This document shows positions 1-9,244 of a stretch of DNA of 64,000 nucleotides, in pieces (positions within the stretch are counted from its first letter, which is position 1; every line of letters begins with the position of its first letter). The stretch lies in NCBI RefSeq assembly GCF_030551255.1, contig NZ_CP130630.1:5809501-5873500 (forward strand), read 5' to 3'. A model generated the notes under the pieces. That model had not been told where the DNA came from, did not search any database, and saw nothing but the letters and a program-made list of their open reading frames with translations. The translations under genes were made by a program, and so were the position numbers. The DNA comes from Streptomyces sp. NL15-2K. GTDB lineage: Bacteria > Actinomycetota > Actinomycetes > Streptomycetales > Streptomycetaceae.

Positions 1-237
1 CTGGTGGTGACGGACCTGCCGTACGGGGAACGGACCCAGTGGGCGGGTGAAGTGCCCGGTGAGCCGGTGACGGGGATGCTGCGGTCGCTCGCGTCGGTGC
101 TGCCGCCGCACGCCGTCATCGCCGTGACCGACCGCGCCCGCAAGGTCCCCGTCGCACCGGTACGGCCCTTGGAACGGCTGAAGATCGGAACGCGCTCGGC
201 GGTGCTGGTGAGGGCTTCGGCGGTGCGGGATGCCTGA
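1..237 (+). CDS. C-terminal part of an AviRa-like 23S rRNA methyltransferase (partial)
   Basis: The reading frame is open from the first base and stops at TGA 235-237, so the gene begins outside the window. The fragment opens with TDLPYGERTQW. An acidic-LPYG block of this kind is the substrate/SAM-side motif of AviRa-type rRNA guanine methyltransferases (avilamycin resistance family), which modify 23S rRNA. Only about 78 residues are visible, so the Rossmann SAM-binding core cannot be checked. A second RNA methyltransferase gene (TrmH type) follows on the same strand. Assignment is by motif memory and is moderate. Confidence 0.6.
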   Translation: MVVTDLPYGERTQWAGEVPGEPVTGMLRSLASVLPPHAVIAVTDRARKVPVAPVRPLERLKIGTRSAVLVRASAVRDA

Positions 238-264
238 CTGTGCCTAATCTTGACCTTGCTTGAC

Positions 265-299
265 CCTTGCCTTGCCTTGCCTTGCCTTGCCTTGCCTTG
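265..299. repeat. Tandem CCTTG pentamer, 7 perfect copies
   Basis: Seven uninterrupted CCTTG units lie between the rRNA methyltransferase stop and the TrmH start, followed by degenerate CCTGG/TCTGG units to about 330. The tract reads through in frame upstream of the TrmH gene, so automatic callers may extend that gene into it. Probably a slippage-prone microsatellite. Confidence 0.9.
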
Positions 300-370
300 C
301 CTGGTCTGGCCTGACCCTGGCCTTGCCTGGTCTTGCCGAACACGACGTCCGTTCCAGAGAGGGGCATCCA

Positions 371-1231
371 GTGGGTAGCACGCCCGCGACGCTTCGGGTG
401 AGCACCCGCAACGCCCGCTTCCAGCAGTGGGAGGCGCTCCTCGGCAACCGTACGAAGCGGCAGCGCGCCGGCGAGTTCGTCGTCCAGGGCGTGCGTCCCA
501 TCACCCTGGCCCTGGACCACGGCTGGCCGCTGCGTGCCGTCCTGTACGCGGCCGACCGCGAGCTGTCGCAGTGGGCGCAGGAGACACTGCGCCGGGTCGG
601 CCGTGATGTGCAGCGAGTGAAGATGGACTCCGGTCTGCTGCGCGAGCTGGGCGGAAAGGACGAGGCCACGCCCGAGCTCCTCGTCGTCGCGGAGCTGCCC
701 CCGGACGACCTGGACCGCCTCGCTCCGGAGCCCGACTTCCTCGGCGTGGTCTTCGACCGTCCGACCACACCCGGCAACATCGGGACGCTCATCCGTTCCG
801 CCGACGCGTTCGGGGCGTCGGGGCTGATCGTGTGCGGTCACGCGGCGGACGTGTACGACCCCAAGGCGCTGCGCGCCAGCACAGGGTCGGTCTTCGCCGT
901 GCCGACGGTCAGGGTTCCCGCTCCGCGTACGGTCGCGGACTGGGCCGACGGTCTGCGCGAGGGCGGCCTGCCGGTGCGGATCCTGGGCACCGACGAGCAC
1001 GGCGAACGGGACATCACCGAGGTGGACCTGACCGGCCCGGTGCTGCTGGTGATCGGCAACGAGACATCCGGGATGAGCGCGTCCTGGCGTGCGTTGTGCG
1101 ACGAGACGGTGCGGATTCCGATCGGGGGTGCGGCCAGCTCCCTCAATGCGGCGGCCGCGGGGACCGTGGCTCTTTATGAGGCGGCTCGTCAGCGGGGGTT
1201 CAGCGGTGGGGTGGGCACTGCCGGGCGCTGA
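371..1231 (+). CDS. TrmH/SpoU-family RNA 2'-O-methyltransferase
   Basis: This is a 286-residue protein of the SpoU (TrmH) family, which transfers a methyl group from SAM to a ribose 2'-OH in tRNA or rRNA. All three family motifs are visible: motif 1 around residue 130 (RPTTPGNIGTLIRSADAFGA), motif 2 around 229 (IGNETSGMS) and motif 3 around 249 (IPIGGAASSLNAAAAGTVAL). They form the trefoil-knot SAM site. The N-terminal ~110 residues (RFQQWEALLGNRTKR.., GEFVVQGVRP) look like the substrate-binding domain of RlmB-like enzymes. GTG 371 is chosen because AGAGAGGGG lies just upstream; the frame stays open back to 260, but that part translates the CCTTG repeat. The RNA target cannot be told from sequence. 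Confidence 0.9.
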   Translation: MGSTPATLRVSTRNARFQQWEALLGNRTKRQRAGEFVVQGVRPITLALDHGWPLRAVLYAADRELSQWAQETLRRVGRDVQRVKMDSGLLRELGGKDEATPELLVVAELPPDDLDRLAPEPDFLGVVFDRPTTPGNIGTLIRSADAFGASGLIVCGHAADVYDPKALRASTGSVFAVPTVRVPAPRTVADWADGLREGGLPVRILGTDEHGERDITEVDLTGPVLLVIGNETSGMSASWRALCDETVRIPIGGAASSLNAAAAGTVALYEAARQRGFSGGVGTAGR

Positions 1232-1260
1232 CGGTGCGCGGGGGCGGGGCTGATGGCACG

Positions 1261-1296
1261 CTGGGGCTGGGGCTGGGGCTGGGGCTGGGGCTGGGG
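1261..1296. repeat. Tandem CTGGGG hexamer, 6 perfect copies (G-quadruplex candidate)
   Basis: Six exact CTGGGG units lie just 3' of the TrmH gene. Regularly spaced G4 runs two bases apart on the plus strand fit the pattern for an intramolecular G-quadruplex in DNA or in read-through RNA. No gene is supported here, although short frames run through it. Confidence 0.85.
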
Positions 1297-1352
1297 CTGA
1301 TGGCGCGTGGCCTGGGCCTGCGGTCCCTCTCGTGGGCTGACGCCCAGCCGCG

Positions 1353-1379
1353 TTATCCACAGGTGCGGAGTTGTCCACA
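1353..1379 (+). other. Two DnaA-box-like 9-mers in direct orientation
   Basis: TTATCCACA at 1353-1361 and TTGTCCACA at 1371-1379 lie head to tail, 18 bp apart, upstream of the DUF2252 gene. The first is the E. coli consensus and the second the preferred Streptomyces DnaA box. Two boxes do not make an origin. They could titrate DnaA or be used in transcription control. That DnaA binds here is inferred. Confidence 0.5.
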
Positions 1380-1456
1380 GGGTCTGACGCGTTTCCGCGA
1401 CCGGCTGTACGGTCGCACGAGTTGATGTTCGTGCGTGTGCGGGGGAGGCGGTCGCA

Positions 1457-2908
1457 ATGACCGAGGTCGGTGCTGAGACGGCTGCGGAGACGGCTGCGGA
1501 GACGGTGGGCGCGAAGGGCGGCGCGCACCGGTTGCCCCGGGTGCGGGGTTTCGCCGAGTGGCCGGCCCAGGGGACTCCCAAGGAGGAGGGCAGGGCGCTG
1601 CGGCTCCGGGTGCCGCGCGAAGCGCACGCCACACTGGACCTGGACGGCGGTCGGCCCGACGCGGTGAGCGCGGTCGAGGAGTCCAGCCGCGGCCGGATCG
1701 CCGAGCTCAGGCCGATAAGGGTGGGCAGGATGGCGGCCACGCCGTTCGCCTTCCTGCGCGGCGCGGCGGGCCTCATGGCGTACGACCTGGCGCGCACCCC
1801 CATGACCAGGATCCGCGCCCAGATCTGTGGCGACGCCCACGCCGCCAACTTCGGCCTGTACGCGGACGCGCGCGGCGGCCTGGTCATCGATCTGAACGAC
1901 TTCGACGAGACGGTCCACGGCCCCTGGGAGTGGGACCTCAAGCGGCTCGCCGCCTCGCTCGTGCTCGCCGGGCGCGAGGCGGGCGCGGACGAGGACACCT
2001 GCCGCAGGGCGGCGCACGATGCGGTGGGCGCCTACCGCCGCACCATGCGGTTGCTCGCCAAGCTCCCGGTCCTCGACGCGTGGAACGCCATCGCGGACGA
2101 GGAGCTCGTCTCCCACACCGACGCCCACGACCTGCTCGGCACACTGGAGCGGGTCTCCGAGAAGGCGCGGGCCAACACCAGCGGACGCTTCGCGGCGAAG
2201 TCGACGGAGCCGACCGAGGACGGCGGGCGCCGCTTCGTCGACGCCCCACCGGTGCTGTGGCGCGTTCCGGACGCCGAGGCGGCCACGGTGGCCGCGTCTT
2301 TGGAGGAGTACCTGACCTCGCTCTCCGAGGACCGCCTTCCGCTGCTGGCCCGCCACACGGTGCACGACGTGGCGTTCCGCGTCGTCGGCACGGGCAGCGT
2401 CGGTACACGGTCGTACGTCGTGCTGCTCCTGGACCACCGGGGCGAACCGCTCGTCCTCCAGGTCAAGGAGGCCCGCCCCTCGGCACTGGTGCCGCATCTG
2501 GTCAGCGCCGGATTCGAGGTGCCGGACGTGGCGCACGAGGGCCGGCGCGTGGTCATGGGCCAGAAGCGCATGCAGGTGGTCAGCGACATCCTGCTGGGCT
2601 GGACCACGGCTGACGGACGGCCCTTCCAGGTGCGGCAGTTCCGCAATCGCAAGGGCAGCGTCGATCCCGCGGCCCTGGCCGCCGACCAGATGGACGACTA
2701 CGGCCGGATGACCGGCGCGCTCCTGGCCCGCGCCCACGCCCACAGTGCCGACCCGCGCCTGATCGCCGGCTACTGCGGCAAGAACGAGGAACTGGACGAG
2801 GCGATCGCCACCTTCGCCGTCTCCTACGCCGACCGGACCGAGGCGGACCATGCGGAGCTGCTGGCGGCGGTGCGATCGGGGCGGATCGCGGCGGAGGCGG
2901 GGGTGTGA
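1457..2908 (+). CDS. DUF2252 family protein
   Basis: A 483-residue protein starting at ATG 1457. It matches the DUF2252 family, common in actinobacteria and distantly kinase/aminoglycoside-phosphotransferase-like. Recognisable blocks are RIAELRPIRVGRMAATPFAF, the acidic phosphotransferase-like block CGDAHAANFGLY, then DLNDFDETVHGPWEWDLKRL, and a late RQFRNRKGS segment. The HxDxxxxN-like and DFDE arrangements resemble a catalytic loop, but no substrate is established for the family. The length is normal. It stands alone on the plus strand, with two DnaA-box-like sites about 80 bp upstream. Confidence 0.85.
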   Translation: MTEVGAETAAETAAETVGAKGGAHRLPRVRGFAEWPAQGTPKEEGRALRLRVPREAHATLDLDGGRPDAVSAVEESSRGRIAELRPIRVGRMAATPFAFLRGAAGLMAYDLARTPMTRIRAQICGDAHAANFGLYADARGGLVIDLNDFDETVHGPWEWDLKRLAASLVLAGREAGADEDTCRRAAHDAVGAYRRTMRLLAKLPVLDAWNAIADEELVSHTDAHDLLGTLERVSEKARANTSGRFAAKSTEPTEDGGRRFVDAPPVLWRVPDAEAATVAASLEEYLTSLSEDRLPLLARHTVHDVAFRVVGTGSVGTRSYVVLLLDHRGEPLVLQVKEARPSALVPHLVSAGFEVPDVAHEGRRVVMGQKRMQVVSDILLGWTTADGRPFQVRQFRNRKGSVDPAALAADQMDDYGRMTGALLARAHAHSADPRLIAGYCGKNEELDEAIATFAVSYADRTEADHAELLAAVRSGRIAAEAGV

Positions 2909-3011
2909 GGGGGAGCAAGGGAGCCCGGGGCATGGCAGGCGTGCGGCCGGCGGATCAGGACGAAGTCGGTGTGCGCGGAGGTCCCCCTCGGTCGTGGCCT
3001 ACGCTGGTCGG

Positions 3012-3854
3012 GTGACGACCCCGGAAGCTGAGCAGGGTGGTGTCGCCGGTGAGGGCCGGGTGACGCCACAGGGCGGTGTGCCCCGGCCCGAGGAGCGGCT
3101 GGAGCGGGCCGTGCGGGCCGCCGAGCAGGCGCTCATCGAGTACGAGATCGCGGTGGAGACCTTCCGTATCGAGGTCGAGAACTTCGAGCGGCTGCACCAC
3201 CAGAAGCTCGGCCCGATGTACACGCGGCTCGACGAGCTGGACGCCCGGATCGCCGAGGCCCGGGCCGCCCGCACCGGTGACCCCGAGGACCTGCGCAAGG
3301 CGGACGAGGCGCGGGCCCGGGTCATGCCGATGCCCGGTGTCGAGGAGCTGTTCCACGGCTGGATGGACGGCCAGGGGCTGTTCCCGGAGGCCGCGGCGAT
3401 GCTCAGCGATCAGCCGGTACAGCCCCCGCAGCGGGTGCGCCCCAGCGACGAGGTCCGCAAGCTCTACCGCGAGCTGGCCCGCAAGGCGCACCCCGACCTG
3501 GCGCAGGACGAGACCGAACGGGAGCGGCGTGAGGAGTTCATCACCCGGGTCAACGGCGCCTACGCCCGTGGTGACGAGGCTTTGCTGCGGGAGCTGGCCG
3601 AGGAGTGGGCCGCCGGGCCGAAGCCCCCGGAGCAGGGGCCGACCCCCAGCGAGGAGCTCTACGCCCGCCTCGAATGGCTCGCCCAGCGCAAGGAGCTGCT
3701 CAGCGTCGTCGCCCGGGAGCTGGAGGAGAGCGCGATCGGCTCGATGCTCCGGATGGCCCCGGACGACCCCGACCGTCTCCTGGACGAGGTCGCCGAGCAG
3801 CTTCTGGCCCAAGTCGCCCAGCGCGAGGCGGAGCTGGCGGAGCTGCTCGGGTAG
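3012..3854 (+). CDS. Protein with internal J-domain (DnaJ-like)
   Basis: This 280-residue protein has an N-terminal acidic helical region (roughly residues 25-95, rich in E, R and A; likely coiled coil). A J-domain follows around residues 145-190, with the diagnostic HPD tripeptide at about residue 160 (ELARKAHPDLAQ) and a trailing helix (RREEFITRVNGAYARGDE). J-domains stimulate Hsp70/DnaK ATPase. There is no Gly/Phe region or zinc finger, so it is not DnaJ itself but a co-chaperone-like protein of unknown client. GTG 3012 begins VTTPEAEQ. The frame is open further upstream into the DUF2252 gene, but without an RBS. Confidence 0.8.
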   Translation: MTTPEAEQGGVAGEGRVTPQGGVPRPEERLERAVRAAEQALIEYEIAVETFRIEVENFERLHHQKLGPMYTRLDELDARIAEARAARTGDPEDLRKADEARARVMPMPGVEELFHGWMDGQGLFPEAAAMLSDQPVQPPQRVRPSDEVRKLYRELARKAHPDLAQDETERERREEFITRVNGAYARGDEALLRELAEEWAAGPKPPEQGPTPSEELYARLEWLAQRKELLSVVARELEESAIGSMLRMAPDDPDRLLDEVAEQLLAQVAQREAELAELLG

Positions 3855-3905
3855 CGGGTCCGGTCACCGGCCCGGTCGGCCGGTGCGTCGGGTAGCGTCG
3901 GAGAC

Positions 3906-4253
3906 ATGCAATTCGGAGCTGGTGTGCCCACGGTCGAGGTCACGGACCTCAAGGACGGCGACTTCCTGCTGGATGTCCGCGAGGACGACGAGTGGCAGGC
4001 GGGTCACGCCGCGGGGGCGCTGCACATTCCCATCAGTGAGTTCGTGGCCCGGTACGGCGAGCTGACCGCGGCGGCGCCGCAGGACGGGCGGGTCCATGTG
4101 ATCTGCCGCTCCGGCGGGCGTTCGGCCCAGGTCGCGATGTACCTGGTCCAGCAGGGCGTCGACGCCGTGAACGTCGACGGCGGCATGCAGGTCTGGGCAG
4201 CCGCGGGCCGTCCCGTCGTGACCGACGCGGGTGAGCCGGGGCACGTTCTCTAG
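3906..4253 (+). CDS. Rhodanese-like domain protein
   Basis: A 115-residue single-domain rhodanese. Visible features are the N-terminal LLDVREDDEWQAGHAAGALH strand-loop and the active-site loop CRSGGRSAQ, with the persulfide-carrying Cys at about residue 67, then DGGMQVW near the end. Such proteins carry sulfane sulfur. The CRSGGRS loop is that of small cytosolic (GlpE-like) rhodaneses. It follows the J-domain gene by about 50 bp on the same strand and may be co-transcribed. Confidence 0.92.
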   Translation: MQFGAGVPTVEVTDLKDGDFLLDVREDDEWQAGHAAGALHIPISEFVARYGELTAAAPQDGRVHVICRSGGRSAQVAMYLVQQGVDAVNVDGGMQVWAAAGRPVVTDAGEPGHVL

Positions 4254-4300
4254 GCACGTTCTCTGGACGGGGCAGGCCCTCCAGAACAGGACTCCCGCCG

Positions 4301-5434
4301 TCAGCCGAGCGGATGGGCCGCCAGCAAGTCGCCCAGGGTCTCTTCGTGGGCCGCCGCCGGGCCGAGGGACAGTTCCAGGTGTTTGGCCCAGGCGTGGTAC
4401 CGGTGCAGGGGGTACTCGACGTCGGCGCCGAACCCGCCGTGCAGATGCTGCGCGGTCTGCACGATCCGCCGTACGCCTTCCGAGGCCCAGATCTTGGCGA
4501 CCGCGACATCACCGGAGGCGGGCAGTGCGCCCTGAGCCGCCGAGCCGATCCGCCACGCGGCCTGCCAGAGCGTGACCTCCATGGCCCGCAGATCGATGTA
4601 GCGGTCGGCGGCCTGGACGGCGACGGCCTGGAAGGTGGCGACCGGGAACCCGAACTGTTCCCGCTTGCTGGTGTACTCGCTTGTCATCCGCAAGACCTGC
4701 TCACCGAGACCGAGCGCCAGCGCACAGGTCCCGGTGGCCAGCAGATCGCGCAGCCACTCCCATGCGCCGTCGGCGTCGATGGCGTCCCGGTTCGCGATTC
4801 GTACGCCGTCCAGGCGCAGTTCGCCGAGCCGCTCGCCGGTGGTGGAGATCTGCTCGCCGAGCTCGATCCCCGCGTGGGTCCGGGGGATCAGGGCGAGCAG
4901 GGTCCGGTCGGCGGCCGTGTGCGCGGGTACGACCACGAAGTCGGCGTTGTGCGCCCAGGGAACCGCCGTCTGTACCCCGTCCAGCACCCACGTGTCCCCC
5001 TCCTGCCGTGCGGTCACGGCGAGTTCGGCGGGATCGTGACCGGTACGGCCGCTCGCTGCGACGGTCAGCACGACCTCCCCACGGCCCGCCCGCGCCGGCA
5101 GAACCGACTTCAAATCCTCGCCGCCGAAGGCCTGTACGGCGGCCAGGGCCGCGCTGCTCTCCAGCAGCGGCACCCGCGCCAGCACTCTCCCCGCCTCGCG
5201 CAGCACCAGGCACAGCGCGATGGCGTCCAGGCCCGACCCGCCGTACTCCGGGGCCGACAGCAGGCCCAGCAGGTCGGTGTCGGCGAGCCTGGCCCACAGC
5301 GCACGGTCGAAGTCGTCGGCGACGGCGCCCGCGGTGAGGGCCGGACTGGGCACCGCGTCCGGGGCAACTCCGGCGAACACCCCCCGTGCCGCCTCGGCCG
5401 CCGCCTGCTGCTCCTCGGTGAAGGTGAAGTCCAC
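4301..5434 (-). CDS. Acyl-CoA dehydrogenase
   Basis: A 377-residue FAD-dependent acyl-CoA dehydrogenase that oxidises acyl-CoA to enoyl-CoA. The order of domains is visible: N-terminal helical domain (MDFTFTEEQQAAAEAARG, LGLLSAPEYGGSGLDAIALC), central beta domain around 120-230, and C-terminal helical domain with REQFGFPVATFQAVAVQAAD and a late LHGGFGADVEYPLHRYHAWA. A Glu catalytic base is not obvious at the usual position, as in the alpha-type subunits of actinobacterial steroid-degrading heterotetramers. A KstR-like palindrome lies 49 bp upstream of the start. It sits downstream of paaABCDE on the same strand but is separated by 87 bp containing that operator, so its control is probably separate. 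Confidence 0.85.
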   Translation of the reverse strand: MDFTFTEEQQAAAEAARGVFAGVAPDAVPSPALTAGAVADDFDRALWARLADTDLLGLLSAPEYGGSGLDAIALCLVLREAGRVLARVPLLESSAALAAVQAFGGEDLKSVLPARAGRGEVVLTVAASGRTGHDPAELAVTARQEGDTWVLDGVQTAVPWAHNADFVVVPAHTAADRTLLALIPRTHAGIELGEQISTTGERLGELRLDGVRIANRDAIDADGAWEWLRDLLATGTCALALGLGEQVLRMTSEYTSKREQFGFPVATFQAVAVQAADRYIDLRAMEVTLWQAAWRIGSAAQGALPASGDVAVAKIWASEGVRRIVQTAQHLHGGFGADVEYPLHRYHAWAKHLELSLGPAAAHEETLGDLLAAHPLG

Positions 5435-5482
5435 GGTCCCTGCCCTCCCGGGCCGTTCAGCTGATCTGACGGGCCGTCAAGA

Positions 5483-5496
5483 TAGAACAGGTTCTA
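5483..5496. promoter_or_regulatory. KstR-like operator upstream of the acyl-CoA dehydrogenase
   Basis: TAGAACAGGTTCTA is a perfect 6-2-6 palindrome in the 87 bp between paaE and the acyl-CoA dehydrogenase. It fits the TNNAACNNGTTNNA consensus described for the TetR-family repressor KstR of steroid catabolism in mycobacteria and rhodococci. No kstR gene is in the window, so the repressor would act in trans. Confidence 0.55.
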
Positions 5497-5521
5497 GAAG
5501 AAGGGAACGGGCTGCCCACCC

Positions 5522-6583
5522 TCACCTGTCGAAGTCGAGCTCCACCTTCTCCGTCACCGGATGGGACTGGCACGCCAGCACATACCCCGCCTCCGTCTCC
5601 TCCGGCTCCAGCGCGAAGTTGTGGTCCATCCGCACCTCACCGGAGACCAGGAAGGCACGGCAGGTCCCGCACACCCCGCCCTTGCAGGCGTAGGGCGCGT
5701 CGGGGCGGTTGCGCAGCACCGTCTCCAGCAGCGACTCGCCGTCCTGGACCGGCCAGCTGCCGCCCCGGCCGTCCAGCCGCGCGGTCACCGTGCTGTGCGC
5801 GGGCGCGGGAACGCCGGCCGTAGGGGCGACGGCGTCCACGTGGAAGATCTCCTCGTGGATACGCGTACGGGCGACTCCGAGCTTGCGCAGCGCCCTTTCC
5901 GCACCCTGCACCAGCCCGAACGGACCGCACAGGAACCACCCCGCCACCTGCTCCACCGGCAGCAGTGCCGGAAGCAGCCCGGCCAGCCGCTCCTGGTCGA
6001 GCCGCCCGGACGGCAGCCCCGCCTGCTGTTCCTCCCGGGACAGCACCGTCACCAGCTGCAGCCGCTCCGGGTAGCGGTCCTTCAGGTCGGCGACCTCCTC
6101 CAGGAACATCGTCGAGGCGGACGTACGGTCGCTGCGCACCAGACAGAACCGGGCCTCAGGCTCGCGCGCCAGCAGCGTCGTCACGATCGACAGCACCGGG
6201 GTGATGCCGCTGCCGCCGACGATCGCGGCGTACAGGCCGGGCGCGGGGTCGAGGGTGAAGCGGCCCGCCGGCGTCATCACCTCCAGCTCGTCGCCGACGT
6301 TGATCTCCTTGAGCGCGTACGCCGAGAAGGCCCCGCCTTCCACCAGCCGCACTCCGACGCGCAGGGTGCGGGGCCCTTCGGCGCCCGGTGCCGGTGCCGG
6401 GGAGCAGATCGAGTACGTGCGCCGTATCTCCGCACCGTCCACCCTGCGCCGCAGGGCGAGGTGCTGGCCCGGGGCGTGCCGGTACTCCTCGCGCAGCTCC
6501 GCGGGCACGGCGAGGGTCAGGGCCACGGAGTCGTCGGTGAGCCGGTCGACCGCGGCCACGGGGAGCGTGTGGAAGCGGGCCAT
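5522..6583 (-). CDS. paaE: Phenylacetyl-CoA epoxidase reductase subunit PaaE
   Basis: A 353-residue reductase that passes electrons from NAD(P)H via FAD and a 2Fe-2S cluster to the PaaA diiron centre. The N-terminal flavin domain has RRTYSICSPA (FAD-binding RxYS). The NAD(P) domain has IVGGSGITPVLSI and FLCGPFGLV. The C-terminal plant-type ferredoxin domain has CKGGVCGTC plus a later Cys in VLACQSHPV. The start is ATG 6583, because AAGGAG lies 5 nt upstream and ATG shares one base with the paaD stop (TGATG). It is the last gene of paaABCDE. Confidence 0.93.
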   Translation of the reverse strand: MARFHTLPVAAVDRLTDDSVALTLAVPAELREEYRHAPGQHLALRRRVDGAEIRRTYSICSPAPAPGAEGPRTLRVGVRLVEGGAFSAYALKEINVGDELEVMTPAGRFTLDPAPGLYAAIVGGSGITPVLSIVTTLLAREPEARFCLVRSDRTSASTMFLEEVADLKDRYPERLQLVTVLSREEQQAGLPSGRLDQERLAGLLPALLPVEQVAGWFLCGPFGLVQGAERALRKLGVARTRIHEEIFHVDAVAPTAGVPAPAHSTVTARLDGRGGSWPVQDGESLLETVLRNRPDAPYACKGGVCGTCRAFLVSGEVRMDHNFALEPEETEAGYVLACQSHPVTEKVELDFDR

Positions 6584-7125
6584 CACAACTCCTTGAAGTG
6601 GTCGAACGGTTCACGGCACGACAGACACCGCCGCAGCGCCTTGCACGCGGTGGAGGAGAAACGGCTGAGCAGTTCCGTGTCGGCGGATCCGCAGTGCGGG
6701 CAGCGGACGGGGTCCCGGCCCGGCTCCGCGGCGAGGGTGCGGGTCGTACGGGTCGGCCCCAGTCGTACGGCGACCGGTCCGGACGCCGGGCCCACGCGCG
6801 GGGGCGCGATGCCGAACTCCCTTAGCTTGCGCCGCCCTTCGTCCGTGATGTCGTCCGTCGACCAGGCGGGCGTGAGCACCGTGCGCACGGTGACCTCCCG
6901 CATGCCGTGGGCGTGCAGCACGCGCTCTATGTCCAGGGACATCGCCTCGACGGCCGGGCAGCCGGTATACGTCGGGGTCAGCTCGACCTCGACCGAGTCG
7001 GCGCCGCTGACGCGGACCGCGCGCAGCACGCCCAGCTCCCGCAGGGTGATCACGGGCAGCTCGGGGTCGGGCACCGAACCGGCGACCTCGAGGAGTTCCG
7101 CCTCCAGCGCGGTGGTCGTCACCAT
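6583..7125 (-). CDS. paaD: PaaD, phenylacetyl-CoA epoxidase assembly protein
   Basis: A 180-residue PaaD. It has an N-terminal DUF59/MIP18-like domain (GSVPDPELPVITLRELGVLR, PTYTGCPAVEAM with the conserved Cys) and a C-terminal zinc-ribbon-like segment with two CxxC pairs (CPHCGSAD .. CLSCREPFDHF). DUF59 proteins help mature Fe-S or diiron enzymes. PaaD is not part of the PaaABCE core but is needed for activity. ATG 7125 overlaps the end of paaC by 7 nt; GTG 7122 is an alternative. Confidence 0.93.
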   Translation of the reverse strand: MVTTTALEAELLEVAGSVPDPELPVITLRELGVLRAVRVSGADSVEVELTPTYTGCPAVEAMSLDIERVLHAHGMREVTVRTVLTPAWSTDDITDEGRRKLREFGIAPPRVGPASGPVAVRLGPTRTTRTLAAEPGRDPVRCPHCGSADTELLSRFSSTACKALRRCLSCREPFDHFKEL

Positions 7126-7841
7126 GACGCCCCCGGGTGGCTGCGGTGAAGATGCTGCATCTCGGCGAGCATCCGCCCGAAGGGTTCGGTGTGCAGGCCC
7201 TGGCGGCCCGCGCCGGCCGTCCACGCCCCGGACCGCGGACCCTCGGGGACCGTCAGGGTGGCGCGGCGCAGGATGTCTCCGACGGACTCGAGCCAGGCCG
7301 ATTCCATCCCCGGCAGGTCGGCGTCCAGTCCTCGCACGGGCTGGAACATCTCTGCGGTGAAACGCCACAGCGCCTCGCACGCCCGCCGCATCCGCTCATG
7401 GCTGGCGTCCGTGCCGTCGCCGAGCCGCAGGGTCCACTGCTCGGCGTGGTCGCGGTGGTAGGCGACTTCCTTGACGGCCTTCGCGGCGAGCGGGGCGAAG
7501 GGGCCGTCGCCGGACGCCAGCTCGGCGTACAGCAGGTGCTGGTAGGTGGAGAAGTACAGCTGGCGGGCGATGGTGTGGGCGAAGTCGCCGTTCGGCTGTT
7601 CCACCAGCTGGAGGTTGGTGAAGGCGCGTTCCTCGCGCAGGTATGCCAGTTCGTCCTCGTCGCCGACCAGCGACAGCAGCACGCGGGCCTGGCCGAGCAG
7701 GTCCAGCGCGATGTTGGCGAGGGCGACCTCCTCCTCCAGCACAGGGGCTTGGCCCGCCCACTCGCCCAGGCGGTGGGAGAGCGCCAGGGCGTCGTCGCCG
7801 AGAGCGAGTGCGGCCACCGTGGGAACGGTCGTGGTCGTCAC
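7119..7841 (-). CDS. paaC: PaaC, structural subunit of phenylacetyl-CoA epoxidase
   Basis: A 240-residue ferritin-like protein. It has the helical bundle typical of PaaC (LGDDALALSHRLGEWAGQAP, NIALDLLGQARVLL, QLYFSTYQHLLYAEL, EVAYHRDHAEQWTLRLGDGT). PaaC resembles PaaA but is the non-catalytic partner that holds PaaA. GTG 7841 overlaps the stop of paaB in a GTGA, indicating translational coupling. The frame is open further upstream, but only as a shadow of paaB. Confidence 0.95.
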   Translation of the reverse strand: MTTTTVPTVAALALGDDALALSHRLGEWAGQAPVLEEEVALANIALDLLGQARVLLSLVGDEDELAYLREERAFTNLQLVEQPNGDFAHTIARQLYFSTYQHLLYAELASGDGPFAPLAAKAVKEVAYHRDHAEQWTLRLGDGTDASHERMRRACEALWRFTAEMFQPVRGLDADLPGMESAWLESVGDILRRATLTVPEGPRSGAWTAGAGRQGLHTEPFGRMLAEMQHLHRSHPGASW

Positions 7842-8121
7842 AGGTGCTTCACCCCCTCCGGGATCTCGTAGAACGTCGGGTGGCGGTAGGGCTTGTCGGC
7901 GGCCGGCTCGAAGAACGGGTCCTTCTCGTCGGGCGAGGAGGCCGTGATGGTGGACGAGGGCACGACCCAGATCGAGACTCCCTCGCCGCGCCGGGTGTAC
8001 AGGTCGCGGGCGTTGCGCAGGGCGAACTCCGCGTCCGGCGCGTGCAGGCTGCCGGCGTGGGTGTGGGCGAGGCCTCGGCGGGAGCGCACGAAGACCTCCC
8101 ACAGGGGCCAGTCGGTGTTCG

Positions 8122-8125
<4 letters not shown>
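7838..8125 (-). CDS. paaB: PaaB, small subunit of phenylacetyl-CoA epoxidase
   Basis: A 95-residue PaaB, the small subunit bridging PaaAC heterodimers. Recognisable blocks are [36 protein letters not shown] and [14 protein letters not shown]. Its ATG overlaps the paaA stop by 4 nt (ATGA), and its stop overlaps the paaC GTG. Length and order are standard. Confidence 0.96.
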
Positions 8126-9144
<1,019 letters not shown>

Positions 9145-9185
9145 GAGGTCCCCCTCGACCTGGGCTCTGCCGGAGCTTGCTCCCG

Positions 9186-9199
9186 ACCGATCGTTCGGT
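9186..9199. promoter_or_regulatory. PaaR-like operator before paaA
   Basis: ACCGATCGTTCGGT is a perfect 14-bp palindrome of the form ACCGNNCGNNCGGT, 42 bp upstream of paaA. The same core recurs between paaN and paaH and, with one change, upstream of bkdA. That core is the one reported for the TetR regulator PaaR in Corynebacterium. A TetR gene fitting that role is at 15580-16170. Confidence 0.75.
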
Positions 9200-9244
9200 T
9201 CGTGCGACTCCATGGTCGGTCGGGCGCCGTAAGGTGTCAACCGC

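Noticed and set aside
265..299. CRISPR-like short repeat array
   Set aside because: Units are 5 bp with no spacers; it is a simple microsatellite.
1353..1379. Replication origin
   Set aside because: Only two DnaA boxes and no dnaA/dnaN neighbours; a Streptomyces oriC has many boxes over several hundred bases.
116..2851. 911-residue minus-strand open frame across the first 2.8 kb
   Set aside because: It is a shadow of the TrmH and DUF2252 genes: low-complexity Ala/Gly/Arg/Val composition, no motifs, and it crosses the CCTTG repeat. High GC leaves antisense frames open.
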